64,000 nt of DNA from a virus (IMGVR_UViG_3300027870_000002:1-64000), one strand, 5' to 3'; positions 7,082-15,755 are shown, counted from the stretch's first letter. The notes: generated by a model not told the origin, from the sequence alone. Made by a program: numbers and translations.

Positions 7082-7289
7082 TCTTCTTCCTGAAGCTGTC
7101 GTTCTTCAAAGCCCAGTCTAGTTTATCTTGCAATGTAAGTAGTGCGTCTTCCAATACCTTATCACCAAGCCCTTCTCGCACATTTATGCGATCTTCTATA
7201 AAGAATGCAGCTGCTACTTTAATTGCACGGCGCTTGCCCGGATTGCGGATAGAGAGTATGATGCTTATTTCGCCGGGAGTATCCGCCAT
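7071..7289 (-). CDS. Hypothetical protein between RNR and ThyX
   Basis: 72 residues from ATG 7289, overlapping the thyX start by 11 bases. Basic middle (RNPGKRRAIKVAAAFFIEDRINVREGLGDKVLED). No family recognised. Its position suggests co-expression with thyX. Confidence 0.55.
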   Translation of the reverse strand: MADTPGEISIILSIRNPGKRRAIKVAAAFFIEDRINVREGLGDKVLEDALLTLQDKLDWALKNDSFRKKNEG

Positions 7290-7957
7290 TAGTACACCAC
7301 TGAGGTCATGTTAAACTGCACAGTTTTGGGTGCCGGCTGTGGAACATGTAGGCGCACATTAAACACAACATGCTGACCTAGAGCAATGTAACAGCCCGGC
7401 TTAGTGGGATCAGTGGAGAGTTTTGGAAAGGATTCGCCCGGCCCGCGCGTTGCTGTGCAAGCGCCTGCTACATTGCCCTTCACATTACCACTAAAATCTC
7501 CCACCTGCGTAGACCATGCACCATCTAGAACAGCTCCGTTATAGCTTGAGATGTTCACCATCACCTGCGCCTTGACATTTGGCATAGCATCCAAGGCCAC
7601 ATAGCCGGGGCCAGTGAATTGCACAACGGCCGGCGAAGAGCCGTTAGCCCCCGGCCACGGCGTAATACCATCTATGCTATCACGATGGCCAAACAGATTG
7701 TCCCACCTGGTGATGTCAATTGTACGAACGCCGCTACCCGGAACATTGGGATATTTGATAGTGGCAGTGAGCTGCCGACCAGCTGGGTCGGGGGGCACTA
7801 CACCGCAAGACCCCGGAGACGCGTCACGCATACCGACAAAGGGCGGAGCAACTTCCAGCGTACCACAATAAACGCGTTCGTCAACAATGTGAGTTTGCTT
7901 GGCAGCAAGAGCCGTACCGGAGCCAAGGGCAAGCATTAAAGCTAGAGCAAGTTTCAT
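7289..7957 (-). CDS. Exported protein with cleavable signal peptide
   Basis: 222 residues from ATG 7957, preceded by AGGAGA. MKLALALMLALGSGTALA is a textbook Sec signal with cleavage after ALA (about residue 18). The mature part is beta-rich, with four or more Cys (VYCGTL, GSCGVV, GACTAT, GCYIAL) suited to disulphides in the periplasm. No family recognised. It lies between the RNR gene and thyX, an odd place for a secreted protein. Periplasmic action, for example superinfection exclusion, is a guess. Confidence 0.7.
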   Translation of the reverse strand: MKLALALMLALGSGTALAAKQTHIVDERVYCGTLEVAPPFVGMRDASPGSCGVVPPDPAGRQLTATIKYPNVPGSGVRTIDITRWDNLFGHRDSIDGITPWPGANGSSPAVVQFTGPGYVALDAMPNVKAQVMVNISSYNGAVLDGAWSTQVGDFSGNVKGNVAGACTATRGPGESFPKLSTDPTKPGCYIALGQHVVFNVRLHVPQPAPKTVQFNMTSVVY

Positions 7958-7968
7958 AAATTCTCCTG

Positions 7969-9900
7969 TCATTTAATTGGGCAAACGCCGCTAGCGCATT
8001 CATCGTCACTATCGAAGTTTGCATCATCTACGCGTGTAATAATTTTCGTCTTCTTTACAAGCTTGTTGTATTCCTCTTCCGAGATTTCTTCCAACGGAGC
8101 TTGGTCAAAGCCGTGTTCAGAGTGAAGTAGGAACGATAGGCTCTTGAAGTGCTTGTTGTAGTATTTGCTTAGATACTCCTTGATAGCTGGCAGCTCTTCC
8201 TTCTTGTAATACACCGTACAGCTTACTGCGTTGTCACTCCATTCGGCCTGAAGTCGTCGAACAACTTCGAGCTGGTCGAGCGCCGACATGTCTCTAGCCA
8301 ACGTCGTATGTTCGGGATAGGAGAATGGGAACTCGGCAACCAAAGTTGTACGGTCGACTGATCCATCGAAAGCACGCACAGGTTCAATTCTGAATCCGTG
8401 GTCTTTGATAACCTGCACGAGGGGACTATCAGCAGACAGTCTAATCCGTCTAAGCATGAACCTGGCATACGCAGGATGACAGCCGGGTGTAACACCGGGC
8501 AGAAGGCTGAGGGTTCCTGACGGTTTAACAGTAGTGAGCTTAATGCTCGCAGGCCAGCCTCGTTCCCTCGAATAACTAGCGTCGAATTCTCTAAGCCGTA
8601 CATAAACTCCTGCAAGCCAGCTCCTCTGCTCTTCGGTTGCTTGAAGATAGCCTGTAATTCCAATACCCATTCGCTGGTTGGCATGGACAATTGCTTCCGT
8701 TTCCTTGTTGTGGCACGGCAGGTTTAAGCTGTGCTTGCATACGCGGTACAGTAGTGTGGCTACATCCAGAAGGTCGTCTTCACTTCGGATGTTGGGAAGG
8801 AAGATTTCAGCAAGGCAGCAAGTTTCGTAATTAGCAAGCGATTGTTCGGCGCACGGATTGAATCCAATAACTTCTTTATCAGCGTACTGACGCTCGCCTG
8901 TTCTGCCGATTGCTCGGGCCAGCTTGAGATTGATGAGTCCGAAAGGTTCACCGTTACCAGTATAACCCTTCCAGATTTCGTCGGGAAGTAATCCAAAGTC
9001 GTTACAGACCACTGAGTTGTTGCTGTTGCTTCGCCAGTTTGGAATTCCACCCAAATCCCATCGCTTGCTTCGGAGATATTGAAAATCATCTGCGTCTCCT
9101 ATTGCTATCTCAGCACTGCGTCGCACATTACCAGCTACGACAATAGCACCGATGATGTTCATAATGTCTAGACAGTCGATGGGACGGAGCTGTTTTCCTT
9201 TGCGTCCTGCAAGAATTGCAGAAATGTTTCCAATTCCTTCACACAAGATTTCAGGTCCGCTAGCTGTTCCTCCAAATCCTCTAATAGGAGCGCCTGCCCC
9301 TCGGACAAGTTGCGTAGAGTACGTAAAACTCGTTTTTGCTCCTTTGTCGAAAGCTGCGCGAAGGGTGTACTCCAGCAGTTTAACCCAGCCCTCCCTACTA
9401 TCCGGGACAATGAAGTCCGCAGAAGCCGAGTCGAGACGTACAGGTCGGGAAAACGATTCCGAAACCTTTGGTAGTTTGTAGACATACTCTCTCTGAATGT
9501 TAAAGCCCACACCACAACCTAGCATTAGCATGTCCATCGTCCATGTGAATGGACGGATGGGCTCGTCTACACAGACGCATGCGCAGTTTTGGAGGCTGGC
9601 TAATCCAAGTCGGTCAACAGTAGATGTCCCGAGTTGCCAGAGGAATCTCCCTGCAACGGCCCCCCTAAGCTGCGCCAAATGATCTGCGAGCCGTTCTTGT
9701 TCTGATACTGTAAGGCCACATCCAAGCTGGTCATTAGCCGCGGTGACAACTCGATAAATAGTGTCTGCCCACTCTTCAGTCGGACTGTCAGGGTCGGATT
9801 CTTTGAGTCGTCTTGCATATGTCCTCTTGAATGTTAGGTAGCCCACAGATGACCACGGTGTTGCAACACTTCGTGTCGTTTGCTGTTCTTCCATGAACAT
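7969..9900 (-). CDS. nrdJ: Class II (adenosylcobalamin-dependent) ribonucleotide reductase
   Basis: 643 residues. FNPCAEQS (348-354) holds the radical Cys350 and Glu352; Cys361 lies 11 residues on, the same spacing as Cys408/Cys419 in the Lactobacillus monomeric enzyme; NCACV near 106-110 provides the partner Cys. The C-terminal CASGVC (CxxxxC) is the re-reduction pair. No NrdB-like partner is present, as expected for class II. It reduces ribonucleoside triphosphates to deoxynucleotides and needs B12 from the host or medium. Confidence 0.93.
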   Translation of the reverse strand: MFMEEQQTTRSVATPWSSVGYLTFKRTYARRLKESDPDSPTEEWADTIYRVVTAANDQLGCGLTVSEQERLADHLAQLRGAVAGRFLWQLGTSTVDRLGLASLQNCACVCVDEPIRPFTWTMDMLMLGCGVGFNIQREYVYKLPKVSESFSRPVRLDSASADFIVPDSREGWVKLLEYTLRAAFDKGAKTSFTYSTQLVRGAGAPIRGFGGTASGPEILCEGIGNISAILAGRKGKQLRPIDCLDIMNIIGAIVVAGNVRRSAEIAIGDADDFQYLRSKRWDLGGIPNWRSNSNNSVVCNDFGLLPDEIWKGYTGNGEPFGLINLKLARAIGRTGERQYADKEVIGFNPCAEQSLANYETCCLAEIFLPNIRSEDDLLDVATLLYRVCKHSLNLPCHNKETEAIVHANQRMGIGITGYLQATEEQRSWLAGVYVRLREFDASYSRERGWPASIKLTTVKPSGTLSLLPGVTPGCHPAYARFMLRRIRLSADSPLVQVIKDHGFRIEPVRAFDGSVDRTTLVAEFPFSYPEHTTLARDMSALDQLEVVRRLQAEWSDNAVSCTVYYKKEELPAIKEYLSKYYNKHFKSLSFLLHSEHGFDQAPLEEISEEEYNKLVKKTKIITRVDDANFDSDDECASGVCPIK

Positions 9901-9904
9901 TCCT

Positions 9905-10156
9905 TTAGTTTGGACGCGCTAGTTCTGCGCCGTCCCAATTAGCTAGCTCTTTGTTCTCCACTTCCTTGAGGAAGTCTTCACAATTGCGACATGTTTGAAT
10001 AGCATGGAACAGCAACGTCGTAGATGATTCCGTCACCCCCGTGTCCCTGTTGATAATGCCGTAGCCCTTAACAGCTACACCATCCTCCATGTGATCGTCA
10101 ACAATACAAACATCAAAACGGCCGTATGTAAATAGGCTCTTATTGTTCTCTGTCAT
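9905..10156 (-). CDS. Hypothetical protein
   Basis: 83 residues. YGRFDVCIVDDHMEDGVAVKGYGIINRDTGVTE suggests a small beta-sheet fold. Ends four bases before the RNR start codon region, so probably co-transcribed. No family recognised. Confidence 0.6.
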   Translation of the reverse strand: MTENNKSLFTYGRFDVCIVDDHMEDGVAVKGYGIINRDTGVTESSTTLLFHAIQTCRNCEDFLKEVENKELANWDGAELARPN

Positions 10157-10164
10157 TACATTCC

Positions 10165-10518
10165 TTAGGAATTAAGCATGTCCGTAAATTTCTGCAGCAC
10201 AGCTAGGGCATCTTCACTATCGCCTAGCTCAATAGCATCTGTAGCGGTAATGAGAATATCATACTGTGCTCTGGCGTAAGCATCGTGCTTCGCTTGGAAA
10301 GCCACTTCTTCTTTAGAACGTACATGAGAAGCAATACTGTTCCACGAATTATTGCCCCATATGTTAGACGCTGCTACAAATCCAGCTTTCTCCAATACCT
10401 GCTGGATTTTGACGGCTTTGTCTGGAGAGACTGGTTTGGTGTTATGATGAGCCGCTACGTTGGCTCGTACAATATTGGCCAACTTCTCCTTCAAATACTT
10501 CTTCTGTTCTTTGTTCAC
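10165..10518 (-). CDS. Hypothetical protein
   Basis: 117 residues from ATG 10518. Strongly helical, basic N-terminus (NKEQKKYLKEKLANIVRANVAAHHN). First gene after the terminator-like hairpin at 10531-10556. Function unknown. Confidence 0.6.
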   Translation of the reverse strand: MNKEQKKYLKEKLANIVRANVAAHHNTKPVSPDKAVKIQQVLEKAGFVAASNIWGNNSWNSIASHVRSKEEVAFQAKHDAYARAQYDILITATDAIELGDSEDALAVLQKFTDMLNS

Positions 10519-10530
10519 TTTAGGTCCTCA

Positions 10531-10556
10531 GAAAGAGAAGGGAGCTTGCGCTCCCC
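10531..10556 (-). terminator. Rho-independent terminator-like hairpin
   Basis: Read on the minus strand: GGGAGC, loop GCAA, GCTCCC, then TTCTCTTTC. Six strong pairs with a tetraloop and a pyrimidine-rich tail fit an intrinsic terminator or attenuator between the 10562 and 10518 genes, splitting the leftward array. Confidence 0.6.
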
Positions 10557-10561
10557 TCAGA

Positions 10562-10861
10562 TTAAACAGACAATTCCTTTTCTTGCAATTCTAGCAGAGC
10601 GTTGATAACATCGGGGATGGTGAGTGCAGATGTTTCATAAACCATACCCCCGCCCATCTGCACAAATTCAATGCCCGGATATTCCGTATAGCATGTGTCG
10701 CAAAATCCCTCGACGATGGTAGTGGCCTCTACTCGAATAGGCTTTGGGCTAGCAAGTGCCCTATCAATCTTAACCTTTTCGCTTTTTCTCCAGTCTTGGC
10801 TTTGTTCAGTAAGCCATTGGCGTGCCCACTTATCCATCAACGCTTCATACTTGCTTGCCAC
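10562..10861 (-). CDS. Hypothetical protein
   Basis: 99 residues. Lys/Trp/Gln-rich N-terminus (DKWARQWLTEQSQDWRKSEKVK), one FCDTC pair, and a helical C-terminus (IPDVINALLELQEKELSV). No family recognised. Follows the SSB-like gene and precedes a terminator-like hairpin. Confidence 0.55.
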   Translation of the reverse strand: MASKYEALMDKWARQWLTEQSQDWRKSEKVKIDRALASPKPIRVEATTIVEGFCDTCYTEYPGIEFVQMGGGMVYETSALTIPDVINALLELQEKELSV

Positions 10862-10870
10862 AAATTCTCC

Positions 10871-11458
10871 TTAAGGAATATCAGCGTCTTCAAAGTCGTC
10901 ATGCTCTGGCATAACAGGCGCCTTACGTGCCGGCTTGGCCAGTGCCTGCGCTTCTTCAGGAGCGGTTGCCACAACAGGGCTCTTGTGCGCAGGAGGCGCA
11001 AGGCGCTTGGCGTCGTCGAACAAGCGCGTAGTGTAATGGTCGACATACACTTCGTACATCTCAATCTTTTGTGCGCCCTTGGCTTTGCCGAAATCAATCA
11101 TGTCCTTGGCTAGAAGCGCGTTAACCATTTCGATAGCGTCCTTACGGCTACTCTGGTAGATAATACTATCTTGACGATCAGGCCCTGCTGGAAGCTGACC
11201 ACTCGACCGGGACTGTTTGGTGTTGTCGGGAGCAGCCACTTCTTTGACGGTAGCAGGATCGGCATTCCAATATTCACCATTCTGCGTCGCCTCGAATTCC
11301 ACATACTTACCTTCCAGCTTGGAGAAGTCTTTGCCCTTGGTGCTGTAACGTGTACCGTCTACATACATCGAATACATAAACTTCGGTTCGCCATTCGGCC
11401 ACTTGTACTTGGTCTGAATAGGTGCCGGACAATTTTCAATAAACCCTTTAACCTGCAT
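10871..11458 (-). CDS. Single-stranded DNA-binding protein-like
   Basis: 195 residues from ATG 11458 (TGATG overlap with the NADAR stop). The N-terminal half has an OB-fold-like pattern of short beta segments (FMYSMYVDGTRYST, KYVEFEATQNGEYW), the middle is low complexity, and the tail DDFEDADIP is the acidic C-terminal tip typical of phage SSBs such as T7 gp2.5 or bacterial SSB. Its place next to DNA polymerase supports this. It would coat single strands at the fork and recruit partners through the tail. Confidence 0.65.
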   Translation of the reverse strand: MQVKGFIENCPAPIQTKYKWPNGEPKFMYSMYVDGTRYSTKGKDFSKLEGKYVEFEATQNGEYWNADPATVKEVAAPDNTKQSRSSGQLPAGPDRQDSIIYQSSRKDAIEMVNALLAKDMIDFGKAKGAQKIEMYEVYVDHYTTRLFDDAKRLAPPAHKSPVVATAPEEAQALAKPARKAPVMPEHDDFEDADIP

Positions 11459-11889
11459 CAATAGTATTCCTCTCGTAGATGTTCTCTAATCATCATCAAT
11501 AGTTGCCCTAAATGATTGAAACCCTTACCTTCACACACGCCCCAATAGGTGTCGTGCCAAGTGTTGCCTTCAATCAATAGGACGTCACCAGTAGCCATAA
11601 GCTTTTGAGCATATTCATCTATGTGAAATTTCTGCAGTAGCAAATCGCACATCACAGACAGCTTAACTTGCTCCCAATCTTTACGAAGCGTTAGCCTATA
11701 TCCCTGAGCCTTGGCTCCATTAGGACTCACCTCCGCCTGCACACGCAGGCGTTCTTCTTTGTCCAACGTCTTCGCTGCCTGATATGCGTGCTCAATAGTC
11801 GGATATTTAACACCGTCTAATTGCACTACGGATGGAGCGAAGTTGGACAGCCATCTATACTCTCCTCCGAAGTAGGTTATGTCTGCCAA
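11458..11889 (-). CDS. NADAR-domain protein
   Basis: 143 residues from TTG 11889, eight bases after GGGAG. YFGGEYRWLSNFAP, YPTIEHAYQAAKTLD, the central Arg/Trp/Lys helix, and EGNTWHDTYWGVCEG match the NADAR/YbiA family in order and length. NADAR proteins hydrolyse N-glycosidic bonds; several remove ADP-ribose from guanine in DNA and counter DarT-type toxins. A counter-defence role in this phage is therefore reasonable but not shown. The start overlaps the end of the DNA polymerase gene by 13 bases. Confidence 0.88.
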   Translation of the reverse strand: MADITYFGGEYRWLSNFAPSVVQLDGVKYPTIEHAYQAAKTLDKEERLRVQAEVSPNGAKAQGYRLTLRKDWEQVKLSVMCDLLLQKFHIDEYAQKLMATGDVLLIEGNTWHDTYWGVCEGKGFNHLGQLLMMIREHLREEYY

Positions 11890-13727
11890 ACTAGTGTCTC
11901 CCTTTCATCTGGAAATGCCTTCACTTTATATCCCTTACCACTACCCCACTTATCCCCCCACTTAATCTCCGCTCCTAGCGGGACAGTGAATTCGTAGCCA
12001 TACACTTCTTCAAGAAAGTTGTACACGTCTGTTGTGAATGCGTGTGCAATAATCTCCTTGAGCCTGTCCATGTCTGCGTCTTCTCTCACTTCCATGATGA
12101 TAGAGTCATGCACTGTAAGGATGATACGCACAGGCCAATCCTTAAGCTTGCGCCACAAACTTACGAGAACGATGGGGATGATTTCTCCTGTAGCAAATCC
12201 CTGAATGGGATAGTTGAAGATGGAGGTGGTGTTAGTGATGAAGCCGCTCTTCGTCACCGTCGTGTCGGGCCAATAGAAGATGAGCCCGTACGGTGTACGT
12301 AGCTCCTTGTCTCTCAGAACATCATACGTCCAACTGGTTTGTGTCTGATAGATGCCCGAGTATTTCTTCTGGAAGAATTCGCAGTATTTCTTTTCTGCTG
12401 GATGCTGACCTCTGCCTCCGTACAACGGCTTGAATGTTTGAGGTTTGGCTGGCTGTCGCGCAGCCTTAGCATCAAGTCCCTTAAAATCTGGGTGCGTTCC
12501 ATCGTCTAGAAAAACTGCTGCTGTTGCGGAGTGGATGTCTGCGTCATTACAAATTTCTTCGTATGCCACATCATCGTGCCCCATGTCAGCTGCGACACGG
12601 AATTCAATTTGACTCCCGTCTGCCTCTAACATCACCCACCCGCTCTCCCGAGGAGTGACGAGTCTCTTATACTCGCGGGGCATGTTCTGCAACTGTGCTG
12701 TCAGCTCGTCTCCATTCTCGTCGATGAGCTTTCTTCCGCTACTGCTAAGTCTGTGTGTGCCTGTGCTTCCCTGATTGAACGCTCCGTGGAAAATACCATT
12801 ATGCTGGTCGCACACATGCTTGAAAAACTTAAGCGTCTTACTTAGCTTAGTGGCCAGTTTAGCCAGTTTAGAATACGTTGAAATAAAGTGGCGTTGTTCT
12901 TTCGTAGCGGCACGGAGCTGGGCGATAGTGCCTGCGGAAGCAGAACGGGCGCCGCCTGCTGTACGCACTGGGTTGCCGCGGCGGTCTTTGACTTCTTCAA
13001 ACCCGAGCGTGTCGTAGAGGAGGCTCGCGACTTGTTGCTTCGAGTTGTAGTTGATGGGCGCGATGCTTTCGAGTTCACGTTTCGTGTCTTCGTGTTCCTT
13101 GACGACTTGGTAGTATTCTTCTTCGACGGCTTGCTTGTCAAGATGGATTCCTTGTTTTTCAATGTCCGTTAGGACAGGGGTTAGTAGGCAACGAGCATAA
13201 ACTAGGTGAAGCTGTTCTCTCTCTACAATCTCCTCTCTTTGACAACGGAATAGCTCTAAAGTTCCCCGAACATCCTCATAACAATACGCATGTAACATGC
13301 TGCGAGGAATGTTGGCAGGATCGATGCCGAGCTTAATCATCCCACCTACTACATCTTCCTTGCCCTGCAGGCCCCTGCGCACGAGCATGGAATTCAAATC
13401 CTTTAAGAGCCGGCGATTTCCGGCGATGACCCACTCAGCTAACATCGTGTCCCACACGAGAACATCGTGTAGGTCGAGGCCTATACGGTCTAGCCAGCCA
13501 AGCTCAAACTTGGCGTTCTGTGCTACGATGAAGTCTACTTCCTGTACAGCCTTGAGCAATTCCTGCTGCTCGTATTCCTGTCCGAAGCAGCTGTGATATT
13601 TGTTGTCTCTGCTGTCATACCAGACAGCTAGGACAAGTTGGTTGGCGAGATTGAGAGGGCTTCCGAATTCAAGTGTGGTCGTTTCAAAGTCGATGACGAG
13701 GTATGTGCCTGTTAAGTATTTGTCGAT
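11877..13727 (-). CDS. Family A DNA polymerase with 3'-5' exonuclease domain, likely AUC start
   Basis: 616 residues if started at ATC 13727. Exonuclease motif I is IDFET (residues 12-16). Polymerase motif A is ADGSQIEFR (about 369-377), motif B runs from R424 through K428 to LYGG, and motif C is TVHDS (about 538-542). STGTHRLSS is the family TGRLSS loop. The first ATG/GTG/TTG in frame is TTG 13559, which would delete the exonuclease motif. Between the exonuclease motif and the upstream gene there is no conventional start; ATC 13727 lies five bases after a purine-rich AGGGG. A frameshift from the upstream gene is the alternative. Confidence 0.88.
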   Translation of the reverse strand: MDKYLTGTYLVIDFETTTLEFGSPLNLANQLVLAVWYDSRDNKYHSCFGQEYEQQELLKAVQEVDFIVAQNAKFELGWLDRIGLDLHDVLVWDTMLAEWVIAGNRRLLKDLNSMLVRRGLQGKEDVVGGMIKLGIDPANIPRSMLHAYCYEDVRGTLELFRCQREEIVEREQLHLVYARCLLTPVLTDIEKQGIHLDKQAVEEEYYQVVKEHEDTKRELESIAPINYNSKQQVASLLYDTLGFEEVKDRRGNPVRTAGGARSASAGTIAQLRAATKEQRHFISTYSKLAKLATKLSKTLKFFKHVCDQHNGIFHGAFNQGSTGTHRLSSSGRKLIDENGDELTAQLQNMPREYKRLVTPRESGWVMLEADGSQIEFRVAADMGHDDVAYEEICNDADIHSATAAVFLDDGTHPDFKGLDAKAARQPAKPQTFKPLYGGRGQHPAEKKYCEFFQKKYSGIYQTQTSWTYDVLRDKELRTPYGLIFYWPDTTVTKSGFITNTTSIFNYPIQGFATGEIIPIVLVSLWRKLKDWPVRIILTVHDSIIMEVREDADMDRLKEIIAHAFTTDVYNFLEEVYGYEFTVPLGAEIKWGDKWGSGKGYKVKAFPDERETLVWQT

Positions 13728-13888
13728 AGCGCCCCCTGTACTTCGAATTCTTCTATCAATGAATATTCTCCATTTCCCACTTCTAGTTGGACTTCTGCTA
13801 CCGAAGCATCTTCGTAGGTGGCGAAGACACCAACAACAGTGCTGCCCTCATAATCAAGTCCGTGCTGTAGAACATATACTTTGTTCAT
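13712..13888 (-). CDS. DUF7336-like small protein
   Basis: 58 residues from ATG 13888 (ATGA overlap with the preceding stop). MNKVYVLQHGLDYEGS, VVGVFATYEDASVAEVQLE, YSLIEEFEV resembles small phage and bacterial proteins of the VYVLxH/GVYSTxExA type; the family name is from memory. It overlaps the inferred start of the DNA polymerase by 16 bases and could be coupled to it. Confidence 0.6.
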   Translation of the reverse strand: MNKVYVLQHGLDYEGSTVVGVFATYEDASVAEVQLEVGNGEYSLIEEFEVQGALSTNT

Positions 13889-14079
13889 CCCCAAAATCCC
13901 ATGTCCTGTGTTTCCCCGAACGACAAATCGCTATCGTCTGGCTCGCCTTCGTATGGGGGGTCATACACTTGGCTTTCAAGGAACAAAGCCTCGCCGTTTT
14001 TATTCTTCCCAACACACCGCTCGCCCTTTCCGACACGATAGCCGAGAGCATTCCATTCTTTTAGTGTAAGTCTCTTCAT
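13885..14079 (-). CDS. Small hypothetical protein
   Basis: 64 residues from ATG 14079 (alternative ATG 14097). MKRLTLKEWNALGYRVGKGERC, then an acidic C-terminal half (YEGEPDDSDLSFGETQDMGFWG). First gene after the 14098-14349 gap, so it may head a transcription unit that includes DNA polymerase. Confidence 0.55.
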   Translation of the reverse strand: MKRLTLKEWNALGYRVGKGERCVGKNKNGEALFLESQVYDPPYEGEPDDSDLSFGETQDMGFWG

Positions 14080-14097
14080 TTGAATTGTCTTCCTCAT

Positions 14098-14349
14098 TTG
14101 AATATGTCCATGTAGAACAGAATAGCAAACAGCGTTAAAGCAAAGGCTTTGTAAAAGCTTGTTATTGTTTTTATGTTCTTAGCCTATGAATATGGAACAA
14201 AAAGAAATAGAGAAAACTAGAAACCAACACCCCCCCTCCCCCTCACGCTTTGTGAAGAGTTTCTCCACTTAAGGAGCCCCCGTTAGGGGAGAACGAAAGA
14301 CAAAAAGAGACAAAGAAAAAGATTTGTAACAGGCTTAGACAGCCTTGTC
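14098..14349. other. Non-coding gap with G-run and weak hairpin
   Basis: About 250 bases with no convincing ORF on either strand. It holds a minus-strand G-rich run (five G, A, seven G, near 14230-14243), a small CCCC/GGGG hairpin near 14276-14289, and an AT-rich stretch just upstream of the 14079 start. A promoter or transcript boundary is likely here, but no clear -10/-35 pair could be fixed. Confidence 0.45.
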
Positions 14350-14511
14350 TCAAGAAAGTTCAATCTCCCCTTCATGTGAGAAGCTAAGTGTCTTATCTTC
14401 GTTGATTTGCTCCAAACATCGGCGATCTTCGTTCATCCTGTGCCAGCCATGCGCAGGGCCTTCTCCTAGGTATAGCCTGCCAAATTGGTCTGTAAATACG
14501 TTGTACTTCAT
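14350..14511 (-). CDS. Small hypothetical protein
   Basis: 53 residues from ATG 14511, which overlaps the DUF3307 stop. MKYNVFTDQFGRLYLGEG, then an acidic tail. No family recognised. Last gene before the non-coding gap. Confidence 0.5.
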   Translation of the reverse strand: MKYNVFTDQFGRLYLGEGPAHGWHRMNEDRRCLEQINEDKTLSFSHEGEIELS

Positions 14512-14858
14512 ACAAGACTCGCTATTCCTAGATAGGTGAGGGTGTGCAGGTATTGATCCGCACCAAGCAGCCACCAAAACTTCTCGCTGCTCTCGGCCTT
14601 CCAGCCGTAGTGCTTGTTGACGTTCATCTTAGCCCAATCAATGTGGTAGTGGACAACGCCATCCAGCAGCCCAACTGCCAGCGCAGCGGGCAGGCCCAAG
14701 CCCAGCAGGGCTACGATGAAGGCTGTCGCTGCGGCGTGTAGGCCAGCATGCTCAAGACCTCCGGGATGGCCATAAGTTCCCTTGTTCATCCATTGGTAGG
14801 GGCGCTGTAGAAAGAAATCTACAATCAGATGTTTGGTGAATAACCAGAACAGTAGCAT
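14508..14858 (-). CDS. DUF3307-like membrane protein
   Basis: 116 residues. FTKHLIVDFFLQRPYQWMNKG, GLEHAGLHAAATAFIV, LDGVVHYHIDWAKMNVNKHYGW and ADQYLHTLTYLGIA follow the DUF3307 pattern: conserved His/Asp within three to four membrane segments. The molecular role of the family is unknown. Start overlaps the upstream stop. Confidence 0.75.
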   Translation of the reverse strand: MLLFWLFTKHLIVDFFLQRPYQWMNKGTYGHPGGLEHAGLHAAATAFIVALLGLGLPAALAVGLLDGVVHYHIDWAKMNVNKHYGWKAESSEKFWWLLGADQYLHTLTYLGIASLV

Positions 14859-15220
14859 TAGTAGGTCTCCGCGTGCCTTTCTAGCAGGTCCGCAATTTCT
14901 GGAAAAGATAGGTTTAATTCATCATTGCAATATGCAGCACTACACCAGTTCCCACCACAAAACAAAAACGGATTGAAACAGCTACCCTTTACAGGTTCCG
15001 TAATACCTTTAGAAGCGCCCCATTTCGGTGAGGGCACTTCCATATTAGCTTCTACAACACCATCAAGTGCGTGCTGTAAAACCCCCAAACAACAATAGCT
15101 ATCTGTCTTAGCATCAAACATAGTGTGCTTTCCTTGCTGATATTCCCCACTGCGCAAAGCCGCTGTCCACTTCTTCAACAGAAGTTTGGGGATTCTGAAT
15201 ATCTTCTCAACGCTTTCCAT
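14858..15220 (-). CDS. Hypothetical phage protein (YCCLGVL type)
   Basis: 120 residues. LLKKWTAALRSGEYQQGK, then SYCCLGVLQHALDG and a C-terminal NDELNLSFPEIADLLE, a combination common in phage hypothetical proteins. No biochemical role known. Overlaps the phosphoesterase stop by 14 bases. Confidence 0.7.
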   Translation of the reverse strand: MESVEKIFRIPKLLLKKWTAALRSGEYQQGKHTMFDAKTDSYCCLGVLQHALDGVVEANMEVPSPKWGASKGITEPVKGSCFNPFLFCGGNWCSAAYCNDELNLSFPEIADLLERHAETY

Positions 15221-15755
15221 TTAACACCTCGTCTAATAGAATGGGACGAAAGTTGGTCTGTTCTACGGACACACAGACGTAACGCTCGTCCCTCACAAAT
15301 TCTGATATGACGCCAATGCCTGTCATAGTTTCTATTTCTTCGAGGACACTGGTAGCATGCAGATGCCCGTGCACGTTAACAGCCCATCGGTTTAGCTGAG
15401 ATGGATGGACAGGGATGTGCGTGAGAATAGCCTTGCCATGCTGAGAACATCCTCGAACGTCGTCGAAATACTCTGCATATTCGCCTAATGCGCCGGTATC
15501 GTGGTTGCCCTTAACGAGAATTTTACGTCCATTCAATTCCCTCGCAAGCCAAATGTATTTCTTGTTGACAGCGAAATCACCAAGCACATATACCATGTCG
15601 TGGTCATGTACAACAGCGTTCCAATTTTCAATCAGTGCCTTGTTCATATCGTCTGCATTGTCCCAAGGCCGCAGCTTAGTGCCGTCGGCCTTGAGAAATT
15701 CGCATACACCTTGGTGTCCGAAGTGTAGGTCGGCTGTTACAAACGTCTTAGCCAT
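15207..15755 (-). CDS. Calcineurin-like metallophosphoesterase
   Basis: 182 residues. ADLHFGH (DxH), VLGDFAV (GDx), VKGNHDTG (GNHD), LTHIPVHP and NVHGHLHA (GHxH) supply all metal ligands of the metallophosphatase fold in order. Likely a small-substrate or nucleic-acid phosphoesterase; the substrate cannot be read from the sequence. Confidence 0.9.
   Translation of the reverse strand: MAKTFVTADLHFGHQGVCEFLKADGTKLRPWDNADDMNKALIENWNAVVHDHDMVYVLGDFAVNKKYIWLARELNGRKILVKGNHDTGALGEYAEYFDDVRGCSQHGKAILTHIPVHPSQLNRWAVNVHGHLHATSVLEEIETMTGIGVISEFVRDERYVCVSVEQTNFRPILLDEVLNGKR

Noticed and set aside
14276-14289. Rho-independent terminator
   Set aside because: CCCC/GGGG stem of only four pairs with no U-run on either strand.
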